Assembly (NCBI GenBank): GCA_015067935.1
Contig: SVLL01000012.1
Coordinates: 1-39,073 of the forward strand
DNA length: 39,073 nt
Direction of reading: 5' to 3'
DNA from: Oscillospiraceae bacterium
Lineage (GTDB): Bacteria; Bacillota; Clostridia; Oscillospirales; Oscillospiraceae
Made by a program: the position numbers and the translations under genes. The notes beneath the pieces were generated by a model. It was not told where the DNA came from and ran no database searches. It saw only the letters and a program-made list of their open reading frames with translations. Positions 23,191 through 30,798 of the stretch are shown here, in pieces. Numbering within the stretch: position 1 is the stretch's first letter; the number at the start of each line of letters is the position of its first letter.

Positions 23191-24692
23191 TTTGCAAAAG
23201 AAAGCAGCTTCTGGGCATCCAGCTTGTGATAATTTGCGATGAAGCCGGCCAACTCGGCAGCGATCTTCTTTGCACCGCCAATGCTGTTGCTCTCGATATT
23301 CAGGGGCAGCAAAGGATCATGCAGGGAAAGACGCAGAAGGAACCAGCCGTCGCCGTGATCTGCATCCAGATTAACCCGGACACCTTCAAAATTGCTGGGT
23401 GCAAGGCTCCAGCCGGATTGTGCTTGTGCATAGGCGGTCAGCTCCTCAATAACCTGCTGACCGTAGGGCTTGAAATCCTCCAGCAGGATGTTCATCCGGA
23501 ACTCCACGCTCTCGGCAGGCTCTTCCAAGGACGCAATCAGGGATTCCAGCGTATAGCCTTCCTTCTTGCCCCGGGCCAGCTCAATCAGCAGCTTGGTCAC
23601 CAAATATGCGCCGTCGTCCAGAAAATAGTTTTCCTTCAGTGCACCGTGGCCGGAGGTCTCAATGGCCAGCTGGCTGTCCTGACCCAGCTTGTTCAGCCGG
23701 ATGGACTCGTTGATAACATTACGGTAGCCTCTCTTGAAGCGATGATGCACACCGCCCTTTTCCTCGATAAACTTGGCAAGACCGGTGGAGGTGATGGAGT
23801 CAGTGACAATGGTTGTACCGGGATGCTCCCGGAGCAGAATAGCGGACAGCATTGCAATGATCCGGTTGCGGTTCAGCTCACTGCCGTCGGACAGAACAGC
23901 ACCTGCCCGGTCTACATCAGTATCAAAGATGATGCCCAGATCGGCCTTGGCGGCATTCACCGCCTCGGTAATGGCGGCCATAGCGGTCTTGTCCTCGGGG
24001 TTGGGAATGTGATTGGGGAAGCTGCCGTCGGGCTCCAGATAGCGGCTGCCCTCGGTGTTGGCACCTAAGGGCTTCAGGACCTTATCCACATAGAAACCAC
24101 CGGCACCGTTGCCGGCATCCACCACGATACGGAAGCCCTCCAAGGGCTTTTCCTCGCCGGTGGCGGCGCGGATTTTGTCGGCCAGAATCTTGGCATAGGT
24201 GTCCATAAAGCTGCCGCAGGTTACTGTGCCGGCAGGCAGACCGGTGGAATCATTGCTTTCGGCAAAGGCCAGAATCTGCTTGATGTCTGCGCTTTCCAGA
24301 CCACCGGCGCAGGTAAAGAACTTGAAGCCGTTGCGGTTAAAGGGCAGGTGGCTGGCGGTGATCATCACGGTGCCGTCAAACTGATAGCCCTCGGTGACGG
24401 TGGCCATAAACATAGCAGGCGTGCTGGCCATACCAAAGTCCGTGACCTCCAGACCGGCTTCCTGCATCGCTCCGCAGATCCAACTGCAGAGAGTTTCACC
24501 GGACAGCCGGGAATCCCGACCTACGGCTACGCGAATGCCCGCAGTTTTCCCGGTCTTTTGCACCAGCCAAAGGGCAAAGCCCCGACCAATGTCCCGGCAG
24601 ACCCGCTCGGTCAGGTTAATGTGCTGACCCTCAATGCCCTCCAGAGCAATGCCCCGGATGTCACTGCCGTTTTGCAACTTTTTGTAATCCAT
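23187..24692 (-). CDS. Phosphohexomutase (phosphoglucomutase/phosphomannomutase family)
   Basis: The enzyme moves phosphate between C1 and C6 of a hexose (Glc or Man), linking glycolysis to nucleotide-sugar or glycogen synthesis. The 501-residue length fits the family. The active-site serine lies in TASHLPFNRNG (Ser near residue 112), the metal-binding loop is DTDVDRAG, the sugar-binding motif is ETSGHGALKENYFLDDGA, and the phosphate-binding domain is near the C-terminus (SNFEGVRVNL). Sugar specificity cannot be decided from motifs. An AAGGAG site lies 8 nt before the ATG. It has its own promoter, divergent from rhaA, and its stop codon overlaps the start of the RAYT gene. Confidence 0.92.
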   Translation of the reverse strand: MDYKKLQNGSDIRGIALEGIEGQHINLTERVCRDIGRGFALWLVQKTGKTAGIRVAVGRDSRLSGETLCSWICGAMQEAGLEVTDFGMASTPAMFMATVTEGYQFDGTVMITASHLPFNRNGFKFFTCAGGLESADIKQILAFAESNDSTGLPAGTVTCGSFMDTYAKILADKIRAATGEEKPLEGFRIVVDAGNGAGGFYVDKVLKPLGANTEGSRYLEPDGSFPNHIPNPEDKTAMAAITEAVNAAKADLGIIFDTDVDRAGAVLSDGSELNRNRIIAMLSAILLREHPGTTIVTDSITSTGLAKFIEEKGGVHHRFKRGYRNVINESIRLNKLGQDSQLAIETSGHGALKENYFLDDGAYLVTKLLIELARGKKEGYTLESLIASLEEPAESVEFRMNILLEDFKPYGQQVIEELTAYAQAQSGWSLAPSNFEGVRVNLDADHGDGWFLLRLSLHDPLLPLNIESNSIGGAKKIAAELAGFIANYHKLDAQKLLSFAK

Positions 24693-24722
24693 AGTTTATT
24701 CTCCTTGTGAAAATTTTTCTCT

Positions 24723-24751
24723 ATTGTACCATATTTGCCGTTATTTTGCAA
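24723..24751 (-). promoter_or_regulatory. Promoter of the phosphohexomutase gene
   Basis: On the minus strand TTGCAA (24751-24746) and TACAAT (24728-24723) are 17 bp apart, 31 bp before the start codon. Confidence 0.7.
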
Positions 24752-24778
24752 CGAAAGGATAAATTAAAATTTCCGGTG

Positions 24779-24808
24779 TTGACAGATCGGTTTCTTTTAG
24801 GCTATATT
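24779..24808 (+). promoter_or_regulatory. Promoter of the rhaA-aldolase operon
   Basis: A consensus TTGACA (24779-24784) is followed by TATATT (24803-24808) after 18 bp. A TATAAT at 24808-24813 is also present but at a poor 23-bp spacing. No clear CRE site is seen. Confidence 0.65.
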
Positions 24809-24865
24809 ATAATCGATAGAAAATGTAAAATTTTCCTCGAAAATTATAAATTCAGGAGGCTACTT

Positions 24866-26119
24866 ATGTACATTGAAGCCAAGGAAAAATATGCCAAGCT
24901 GGGCGTCGATACCGATGCTGCCATCGCTAAGCTCAAGACCGTTCCCGTTGCGCTGCACTGCTGGCAGGGTGACGATGTCCGGGGCTTTGACACCGACCCC
25001 AGCAAGCCGCTGACCGGTGGTATCCAGACCACCGGCAATTACCCCGGCCGTGCCCGTACCCCCGAGGAGCTGATGGCGGATCTGGATATGGTGCTGAAGC
25101 TGTGCCCCGGTACCAAGAAGATGAATCTCCACGCCAGCTATGCCATTTTTGAAGACGGCGAGTGGGCTGACCGGGATGCGCTGGAACCCAAGCATTTCAA
25201 GAAATGGGTGGATTTCTGCAAGGAGCGTGGTTTGGGCTGTGACTTCAACCCCACCTTCTTCTCCCACCCCAAGGCAAACGGTCTGACGCTGTCCTCTCCC
25301 GACCCCGAAATCCGCCGTTTTTGGATCAACCACGGCAAGGCCTGCATCCGCATTTCCCAGTATCTGGCTGAAGAACTGGGTCAGGAGTGCGTGATGAACA
25401 TCTGGACCGGTGACGGCTTCAAGGATGTGCCCTCTGACCGGATGGGTCCCCGTGTGCGCTATAAGGAATCCATCGATGCGATTCTGTCCGAACCCTTTGA
25501 TTTTGCTAAGGTCAAGCCCTGCGTGGAGAGCAAGGTCTTCGGCATCGGTGTGGAGGCTTATACTGTGGGTTCTGCAGAATTCTGCCTGAGCTATGCTGCT
25601 ATGAATAAAGAGCGTTGTATTCCTCTGATGGATAACGGCCACTATCATCCTACTGAGGTGGTTTCCGACAAGATTCCTGCTCTGCTGGCCTTCTTCCCGG
25701 AGATCGCACTGCATGTTACCCGCGGTGTCCGCTGGGACTCCGACCATGTGGTGCTGTTTGACGATGAGACCAAGGAAATGGCCAAGGAAATCGTCCGCTG
25801 CGGCGGTCTGAACGGCGGTGTCAAGCTGGCACTGGATTATTTCGATGCTTCCATCAACCGTATTGCCGCTTGGACAATGGGTCTGCGGAATTTCCAGAAG
25901 GCGTTGCTGTTTGCCCTGCTGTGTCCCAATGAGGAGCTGAAGAAGGTGCAGGACGAAGGCGACTTTACTTCCTTGTTGGTTCTGCAGGAGGAGCAGAAGA
26001 CCCTGCCCTTCGGCGAAGTGTGGGATGAATACTGCCGCAGCTGCGGTGTGCCCTGCGATGGCCAGTGGCTGGAAATGGTCAAAAAATATGAGTGCGATGT
26101 GTTGGTCAAGCGCGTATAA
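24866..26119 (+). CDS. rhaA: L-rhamnose isomerase
   Basis: RhaA converts L-rhamnose to L-rhamnulose with Mn2+. The start at 24866 is 6 nt after AGGAGG; the 417-residue length is normal. Family motifs are ALHCWQGDDVRGF, GGIQTTGNYPG, KMNLHASY, FNPTFFSHPKANGLTLSSPD, WTGDGFKDVPSDR, MDNGHYHPTEVVSDK and HVTRGVRWDSDHVV; these carry the Glu, Asp and His residues of the metal site. It is followed 11 bp later by a class II aldolase gene. No rhamnulokinase, rhamnose permease or regulator gene is in the window, so those steps are encoded elsewhere. Confidence 0.95.
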   Translation: MYIEAKEKYAKLGVDTDAAIAKLKTVPVALHCWQGDDVRGFDTDPSKPLTGGIQTTGNYPGRARTPEELMADLDMVLKLCPGTKKMNLHASYAIFEDGEWADRDALEPKHFKKWVDFCKERGLGCDFNPTFFSHPKANGLTLSSPDPEIRRFWINHGKACIRISQYLAEELGQECVMNIWTGDGFKDVPSDRMGPRVRYKESIDAILSEPFDFAKVKPCVESKVFGIGVEAYTVGSAEFCLSYAAMNKERCIPLMDNGHYHPTEVVSDKIPALLAFFPEIALHVTRGVRWDSDHVVLFDDETKEMAKEIVRCGGLNGGVKLALDYFDASINRIAAWTMGLRNFQKALLFALLCPNEELKKVQDEGDFTSLLVLQEEQKTLPFGEVWDEYCRSCGVPCDGQWLEMVKKYECDVLVKRV

Positions 26120-26130
26120 GGAGAAAAGCG

Positions 26131-27204
26131 ATGTTTTTTGAGAAAAATGCCAAGCTGTTGGCTGATTTTACCCGTCTGTCCCAGACCGCCGGCGCAAGAG
26201 CCGACTATGTGCAGGGTGGCGGCGGCAACACCTCTGTCAAACTGTGTGACGGTCTGATGGCCATCAAGGCCTCCGGCTACTGCCTGAAGGATATTACCCC
26301 CGATAACGCCTATGCCGTTATGGATGCGCAGGCTCTTCGTAGGTTCTACTATGAGAACGAACCTGCAAATCTTGAGGATGTGGAAAAGCAAGGATCCACT
26401 TGCGCCAAGGAAAACACCAAGACCATCGAGGGGTTGCCTGCTTTGCGCCCCTCTGTGGAGGCCGGCTTCCATTCCATTCTGAAGACCTTTGTGCTGCACA
26501 CCCACAGCGTGTATGCCAATCTGGCGGCCTGCTCCAATCAGTGCGTAGAGCTTGCCAATAAGGCCTTCGCAGGTGCAGACTACACTTGGGGCTGGGTGCC
26601 CTATACCGACCCCGGTGCCAATTTGACCTTTGCCATCCGGGATGAATTGTGCCGGGTGGAGAAGGAGACCGGGAAAACCCCCTCTGTCATCCTGATGCAG
26701 AACCACGGCATTATCGTCCACGATGACGATGCCGACACCTGCCTTTCCATCCACGCAGATGCCAATGAGCGCATTGCGGCGGCTTTCGGCCTGACCGGCG
26801 ATAGCTTCCCGGCAACTGCCGTTGAAGAAATGGCTGCCGGCATTTATGCCGCCGCCGTACCCTATCTGAAGGCACAGCTGCAAAGCGGTGTACATACCCA
26901 GACTTCTCTGCTGGAAGAGCCGCTGTATCCCGACCAGATGGTTTTCTTGGTGGATACCTTCTTTATGGATGCCCCCAAGCTGGAGGACGGCCAATGCGTT
27001 GCCAGCAGCAAGACCGGCAATATGCTGATGCTGATGCCCCAGAAGAAGGCACAGACCCTTGTGGAGACCCTGACCGCTGTGTTCTTCATTATGGAGAACA
27101 TCAAGAAGGCCGGCTATACGGTGTCCACCATGGGTGAGGCTGCTAAGAAATTCATTGCCAACTGGGAGAGCGAAAAGTACCGCAAATCTCTGGCTGCCAA
27201 GTAA
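26131..27204 (+). CDS. Class II aldolase, probable rhamnulose-1-phosphate aldolase
   Basis: This 357-residue protein is of the class II aldolase/adducin family. The N-terminal VQGGGGNTSVKL motif binds phosphate, HTHSVYANLAACS and QNHGIIVHDDDAD hold metal-binding His residues. About 130 extra C-terminal residues extend it beyond the short (about 230-residue) aldolases and resemble the aldolase half of the longer RhaD-type proteins. With rhaA directly upstream, splitting of rhamnulose-1-P to DHAP and L-lactaldehyde is likely, but not proved by sequence. AAGGAG precedes the ATG by 7 nt. Confidence 0.85.
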   Translation: MFFEKNAKLLADFTRLSQTAGARADYVQGGGGNTSVKLCDGLMAIKASGYCLKDITPDNAYAVMDAQALRRFYYENEPANLEDVEKQGSTCAKENTKTIEGLPALRPSVEAGFHSILKTFVLHTHSVYANLAACSNQCVELANKAFAGADYTWGWVPYTDPGANLTFAIRDELCRVEKETGKTPSVILMQNHGIIVHDDDADTCLSIHADANERIAAAFGLTGDSFPATAVEEMAAGIYAAAVPYLKAQLQSGVHTQTSLLEEPLYPDQMVFLVDTFFMDAPKLEDGQCVASSKTGNMLMLMPQKKAQTLVETLTAVFFIMENIKKAGYTVSTMGEAAKKFIANWESEKYRKSLAAK

Positions 27205-27250
27205 ATAAGAAAATTCCCGATGCTGAACGCATCGGGAATTTTCCTTTTAA
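27205..27250. terminator. Bidirectional terminator after the rhamnose operon
   Basis: A 15-bp perfect stem (27209-27223 with 27229-27243) with a TGAAC loop and A-rich/T-rich arms lies between the aldolase gene and the end of the minus-strand YcxB-like gene. Confidence 0.88.
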
Positions 27251-27792
27251 TACTTTTCAATGGTTTTGCACTTTTCAGAAATGAAATTCCAAAACGCATC
27301 CCGGTCCGTTTGGGCGTTTACTTGGCAGACAGGAAGAATATAGGCACCCACGCTGCTGTTGTAGAGAAAAATGTAGCGGCCGGGCAGCAGACAAACTCGC
27401 TCCAACACATCATAGCTTTGCTCAATGCGCTTGGCAGGTGTAATTTCCACAATTTTGTCCTCATAGAACTCAAAAGAGGAATTGAGGTCAAAGGGGAGCT
27501 TTCCGGTTTTTTTTAGGTGCTGCACCTGTGCCTTGACATTGCGCCGCATCAGCTTCTTGAAGAAAAAGGAATACACGACAGTGCAAATGCCCAGCAAAAT
27601 GATGTAAGTAGCAGTAAAGCTGTCCCAGCCGACTACAAACAGCATAAAGGCCATCAGCGCAACCATAAACGCGATGAAAAATCCGCGGGACTTTTTGATG
27701 GTCTTTTGCGCCTGCTGAGATTCAATGGCGTGGAAATAATTAAAGGCCATATAATCTTCTTCGGTGAGGGTAATGTTCAACTGATATTTCAT
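27247..27792 (-). CDS. YcxB-like membrane protein
   Basis: This 181-residue protein has a short beta-rich start (MKYQLNITLTEEDYMAFNYFH), two adjacent membrane segments (about 37-52 and 58-78), a basic cytoplasmic stretch (KKLMRRNVKAQVQHLKK), and then the YcxB C-terminal domain (about 100-175) with IEQSYDVLERV and YIFLYNSSVGAYILPV. The role of the family is unknown. AAGGAGG lies 7 nt before the ATG. It starts 12 bp after the YdcF/SanA-type gene and shares its transcript. Confidence 0.85.
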   Translation of the reverse strand: MKYQLNITLTEEDYMAFNYFHAIESQQAQKTIKKSRGFFIAFMVALMAFMLFVVGWDSFTATYIILLGICTVVYSFFFKKLMRRNVKAQVQHLKKTGKLPFDLNSSFEFYEDKIVEITPAKRIEQSYDVLERVCLLPGRYIFLYNSSVGAYILPVCQVNAQTDRDAFWNFISEKCKTIEKY

Positions 27793-27804
27793 CTTGAAAC
27801 CTCC

Positions 27805-28491
27805 TTAATCATTGGTCAGATTGCCGTCGCCCCAGATGGGGATCGCTTCGCCCAAGTATGTAGGCTTTGGCAGGAAAATGCAGGAGAGAACATCCTTATT
27901 CCGAGCCAGCACCTCCCGGACATCAAACCCGGCCTGACCGGCATAATTGCGGTAATTCGAGTGGACACCGTATGCCTCAATGCCCAGCGCATCGGCAATG
28001 TATAGGGCTCGGTAAAGGTGATATTCCTGTGTTACGATGATGATCTTCTTTACCTGAAAAATCTCCTTGGCCCGGTAGAGGCTTTCGTAGGTGGAGAAGC
28101 CGGCGTGGTCCATAAAAATATCTTCCGAGGCGATGCCCTTGTCTATCGCGTACTGCTTCATAGCCTGCACTTCGTTGTAGGGGATGGTGCCATGGTCGCC
28201 GCTCATCAGCAGCTTGGGGGCGGCACCGGCATCAAATAGCTCCACGCTCCGGCGCAGACGGTCTTCCAGCATTGCGCTGGGGGCACCGCTGTCGCGCACC
28301 TTGCAGCCAAGAACCAGAATGCAATCCACGCCTTTCAGCTGAGCGGCCTCTCCGGGGGATAGTATCTGGGGTGATGTGCTGTTTACCACATAGGCGTTGA
28401 TCCCAAACACGATGGCTGCGGCGAAAATCCCCAGCCCTGCCAAAACGGCAGCGCAGATCAGCAAAATGCGACGGGTTTTCTTTGTTTTCAT
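27805..28491 (-). CDS. YdcF/SanA-family (DUF218) membrane protein
   Basis: The 228-residue protein has one N-terminal membrane anchor (about 10-32) and an extracytoplasmic DUF218 domain with VDCILVLGCKV, PSAMLEDRL, LLMSGDHG, FSTYESLYRAKEI and the conserved VTQEYHLYRALYIA. SanA in enteric bacteria affects envelope permeability to vancomycin; the enzyme activity of the family is not settled. I chose the ATG at 28491 because it puts the positive MKTKKTRR stretch before the membrane segment; an extension to 28533 would begin inside the promoter. The ribosome site (AGGGG) is weak. Confidence 0.85.
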   Translation of the reverse strand: MKTKKTRRILLICAAVLAGLGIFAAAIVFGINAYVVNSTSPQILSPGEAAQLKGVDCILVLGCKVRDSGAPSAMLEDRLRRSVELFDAGAAPKLLMSGDHGTIPYNEVQAMKQYAIDKGIASEDIFMDHAGFSTYESLYRAKEIFQVKKIIIVTQEYHLYRALYIADALGIEAYGVHSNYRNYAGQAGFDVREVLARNKDVLSCIFLPKPTYLGEAIPIWGDGNLTND

Positions 28492-28521
28492 CTCTATCGC
28501 CCCTTTTTCGGTGTTATGTCT

Positions 28522-28550
28522 ACTATAGCACACGAAACGACAAAATGCAA
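28522..28550 (-). promoter_or_regulatory. Promoter of the YdcF/SanA-YcxB operon
   Basis: On the minus strand TTGCAT (28550-28545) and TATAGT (28527-28522) are 17 bp apart. Its -35 box is only 6 bp from that of the divergent sfsA promoter. Confidence 0.65.
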
Positions 28551-28556
28551 CCGCTC

Positions 28557-28585
28557 TTGCGACTGATTGTGGAATATGCTATAAT
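28557..28585 (+). promoter_or_regulatory. Promoter of sfsA
   Basis: TTGCGA (28557-28562) and a consensus TATAAT (28580-28585) are 17 bp apart, 20 bp before the GTG start. Confidence 0.7.
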
Positions 28586-28605
28586 AAACAAAGAGGTGAA
28601 TTGCA

Positions 28606-29283
28606 GTGCAATACGAAAATATGGTGCCGGGGGTTTTCCTGCAGCGACCCAATCGGTTTATTGCTCATATTTGGATGGGTGGGAAAACAGAGACCGTCCA
28701 TGTAAAAAACACCGGCCGTTGCCGGGAGTTGTTGCCGGAGGGGGCAAAGGTCTGGTGCCAGAAAAGCAGCAATCCCAGCCGCAAGACAAAATACGATCTG
28801 ATTTGCGTGCAAAAGGGGCAAAGACTTATCAATATGGACTCCCAAGCACCGAATGCTGTGGTGGGGGAATGGCTGCGTAGCGGTGGATTTGGGGAATTGG
28901 AGAATATTCGCGCTGAGGTCAAACACGGCCAATCCCGATTCGACTTTGCCTTTGAAAAGGACGGAAAGCCCTGCTTTATGGAGGTCAAGGGTGTTACCTT
29001 GGAAACGGACGGCGTCTGTGCTTTCCCGGATGCCCCTACAACACGGGGGACAAAGCACTTGCGGGAGCTGACCGCCTTGGCGGAACAGGGCTACGGGGCG
29101 TATGTGCTGTTTGTGATTCAAATGGCGGATGTGCAGTATCTTCACCCAAACGACACCACAGACCCCGCTTTTTCCGAAGCACTCCGTCAGGCAGCAAGGT
29201 CCGGTGTACAGGTGCTGGCGATGGACTGTGAGGTAAGTCCGGAGCGTATGAATCTGCGCAAAACGGTCCGGATTTGTCTATAG
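28606..29283 (+). CDS. sfsA: SfsA family protein
   Basis: SfsA was first described as a sugar-fermentation stimulation protein; it has an OB-like N-terminal part and a nuclease-like C-terminal fold, and its role is unclear. The 225 residues match the family: PNRFIAHI, VHVKNTGRCRELL, NMDSQAPNAVV, FDFAFEKDG, FMEVKGVTLETDGVCAFPDAPTTRG and ELTALAEQGYGAYVLFVIQM. The PD and E-x-K residues lie in this conserved block. A GTG start, 7 nt after GAGGTG, gives the expected N-terminus. It has its own promoter; no terminator is clear after it. Confidence 0.93.
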   Translation: MQYENMVPGVFLQRPNRFIAHIWMGGKTETVHVKNTGRCRELLPEGAKVWCQKSSNPSRKTKYDLICVQKGQRLINMDSQAPNAVVGEWLRSGGFGELENIRAEVKHGQSRFDFAFEKDGKPCFMEVKGVTLETDGVCAFPDAPTTRGTKHLRELTALAEQGYGAYVLFVIQMADVQYLHPNDTTDPAFSEALRQAARSGVQVLAMDCEVSPERMNLRKTVRICL

Positions 29284-29332
29284 TGGGCGAAATAGCCAAA
29301 AAAAGGAAACGGAAACTGTAGGAATCTACTAT

Positions 29333-29360
29333 TGCGCGGTATTGACAAATATGATATAAT
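29333..29360 (+). promoter_or_regulatory. Promoter of the sugar ABC ATPase gene
   Basis: TTGCGC (29333-29338) and a consensus TATAAT (29355-29360) are 16 bp apart. A perfect TTGACA at 29342 is too close to this -10 to be its partner. A start near 29367 would leave a leader of about 180 nt before the ATPase gene. Confidence 0.6.
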
Positions 29361-29379
29361 CCCAGTATCTAGGTGAATT

Positions 29380-29475
29380 ATGGCTACTCCACAACAAATA
29401 GCCATCGTTCATCAAAAAAGGAGGATAAAAACACCCGCAGGACTCGCGGTGCAGCAGTGTGGAGACCTGCTGTAA
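29380..29475 (+). CDS. Possible 31-codon upstream ORF in the ATPase leader
   Basis: An ATG at 29380 follows AGGTG (29371-29375) by 4 nt and opens a frame of 31 codons that begins [18 protein letters not shown] and ends QQCGDLL at TAA 29475. It reads through the orphan Shine-Dalgarno (encoding KRR) and through hairpins P2 and P3. Ribosomes translating it would open those hairpins, so it could act as a leader peptide. Coding status is uncertain; conservation in relatives would decide. Confidence 0.3.
   Translation: MATPQQIAIVHQKRRIKTPAGLAVQQCGDLL
29418..29424 (+). promoter_or_regulatory. Orphan Shine-Dalgarno AAGGAGG
   Basis: A perfect AAGGAGG, preceded by A5, is the strongest ribosome site of the region, yet no ATG, GTG or TTG lies 4-12 nt after it. 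The next supported start, of the ATPase, is 124 nt downstream with only a weak GGA nearby. Confidence 0.6.
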
Positions 29476-29548
29476 TGCCATCACTGTTTTGCTCGGTGAT
29501 GTGCGAGAGTGCACGCGAAATTTAGGTGCATTTAGAGTCGGAAAAACT

Positions 29549-30754
29549 ATGGCAAGTGTAACCCTGAAAAACATCAAGAAGATCTACCCCTTCAGCGGCG
29601 ACGAAGGCAAGAAGGCCAAGAAAAAGAAGGCCAAGAAAGGCGAAGTGGTAGAGGAAGAAAAGAAGGTCAATCTGCAGATTACTGACAAGGGCGTTGTGGC
29701 CGTTCAGGAATTTAATCTGGAGATCGCCGACAAGGAATTTATCGTTCTGGTCGGTCCTTCCGGCTGCGGTAAGTCTACCACCCTGCGTATGATCGCCGGT
29801 TTGGAAGACATCTCCGAGGGCGAGCTGTACATCGGCGACCGTCTGGTTAACGATGTTGAGCCCAAGTCCCGCGATATCGCAATGGTTTTCCAGAACTACG
29901 CTCTGTATCCCCACATGACTGTGTATGACAACCTGGCATTCGCTCTGAAGCTGCGTCATACTCCCAAGGATGAGATCGACAAGGCCGTTAAGCAGGCTGC
30001 TGAGATCCTGGACATCACCCAGTATCTGGGCCGTAAGCCCAAGGCTCTGTCCGGCGGTCAGCGTCAGCGTGTTGCTATTGGTCGTGCTATCGTTCGTGAC
30101 CCCAAGGTCATGCTGATGGACGAGCCTCTGTCCAACCTGGACGCCAAGCTGCGTAACCAGATGCGTGCAGAGATCATCAAGCTGCGCAGCCGTATCGATA
30201 CCACCTTTATTTATGTTACCCACGACCAGACTGAGGCTATGACTCTGGGCGACCGTATCGTCATTATGAAGGACGGCTTCATCCAGCAGATCGGTACTCC
30301 TCAGGAAGTGTTCGTACATCCCTACAACCTGTTCGTCGCAGGCTTCATCGGCTCTCCCCAGATGAACTTCTTCGATGCCAAGCTGGTTAAGGCTAACGGC
30401 AAGTACGCTGTTGAGCTGGGCAACTTGACCGTGGAGCTGTCCGAAGATAAGCAGGCTGCTCTGACCGCTAACAATGTGGAGGAGCAGGAGATCACTCTGG
30501 GTGTCCGTCCCGAGCACATCACCCTGGCTGACGAAGGCATCGACGCTCGCATCGATGTGGGCGAAATGATGGGTTCCTCTGTCCACCTGCATGTGTCCGC
30601 TCTGGGCCGCGATGTGGTTCTGGTGGTTTCCACTATGAATATGACCGGCGCCGAGGTTGCAGCTCTGACTGCCGGCACCGATGTCAAGTTCGCCTTCAAC
30701 GGCAATGTTTGCCATGTCTTCAACAAGGAGACCGGCATCAATCTGGAGGCTTAA
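29549..30754 (+). CDS. ugpC: Multi-sugar ABC importer ATPase (MsmX/UgpC type)
   Basis: This 401-residue ATPase energises carbohydrate importers. Motifs are Walker [10 protein letters not shown] (residues 69-77), Q-loop [12 protein letters not shown], signature LSGGQRQR, Walker [15 protein letters not shown]-loop [12 protein letters not shown], and a C-terminal MalK-like regulatory OB domain (about 270-400). No permease or binding-protein gene is adjacent, typical for the shared MsmX-type ATPase that serves several importers. An unusual insertion of about 33 residues, rich in Lys and Glu (16-48, [12 protein letters not shown]), sits between the first strand and the strand before the P-loop. 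The ATG at 29549 starts the conserved MASVTLKNI; its ribosome site is weak, and a 180-nt folded leader precedes it. Confidence 0.93.
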   Translation: MASVTLKNIKKIYPFSGDEGKKAKKKKAKKGEVVEEEKKVNLQITDKGVVAVQEFNLEIADKEFIVLVGPSGCGKSTTLRMIAGLEDISEGELYIGDRLVNDVEPKSRDIAMVFQNYALYPHMTVYDNLAFALKLRHTPKDEIDKAVKQAAEILDITQYLGRKPKALSGGQRQRVAIGRAIVRDPKVMLMDEPLSNLDAKLRNQMRAEIIKLRSRIDTTFIYVTHDQTEAMTLGDRIVIMKDGFIQQIGTPQEVFVHPYNLFVAGFIGSPQMNFFDAKLVKANGKYAVELGNLTVELSEDKQAALTANNVEEQEITLGVRPEHITLADEGIDARIDVGEMMGSSVHLHVSALGRDVVLVVSTMNMTGAEVAALTAGTDVKFAFNGNVCHVFNKETGINLEA

Positions 30755-30767
30755 GTTTTCAATATTT

Positions 30768-30798
30768 CGGACCTGCCAAACGGCAGGTCCGATTTTTT
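30768..30798 (+). terminator. Rho-independent terminator of the ABC ATPase gene
   Basis: A perfect 10-bp stem (30768-30777 with 30782-30791) with an AAAC loop is followed by ATTTTTT. Confidence 0.92.

Larger units (their letters stand above)
29370..29548 (+). ncRNA. Structured leader of the sugar ABC ATPase gene (candidate cis-regulatory RNA)
   Basis: About 180 nt between the promoter and the ATPase start can fold into a row of hairpins: P1 29380-29386/29399-29405 (7 bp perfect); P2 29432-29438/29446-29451 (6 bp, one bulge); P3 29452-29457/29467-29472 (6 bp); P4 29479-29486/29494-29501 (8 bp with one G-T); and a 5-bp stem 29510-29514/29526-29530. A strong ribosome site in the middle has no start codon after it. 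There is no T-run, so control would be at translation or RNA stability. I do not recognise a known riboswitch. In Actinobacteria, an RNA motif called msiK lies before the homologous ATPase gene (from memory); I cannot tell whether they are related. Confidence 0.5.

Noticed and set aside
29494..29520. Hammerhead-ribozyme-like piece (GGTGATG, short stem, GCGAAA) in the ATPase leader
   Set aside because: The core CTGATGA is not present and the helix positions do not fit, so self-cleavage is not supported.
29370..29548. Known riboswitch or T-box in the ATPase leader
   Set aside because: I see no T-box AGGGTGGNACCGCG motif and no consensus of cobalamin, THF, c-di-GMP, fluoride or SAM riboswitches.
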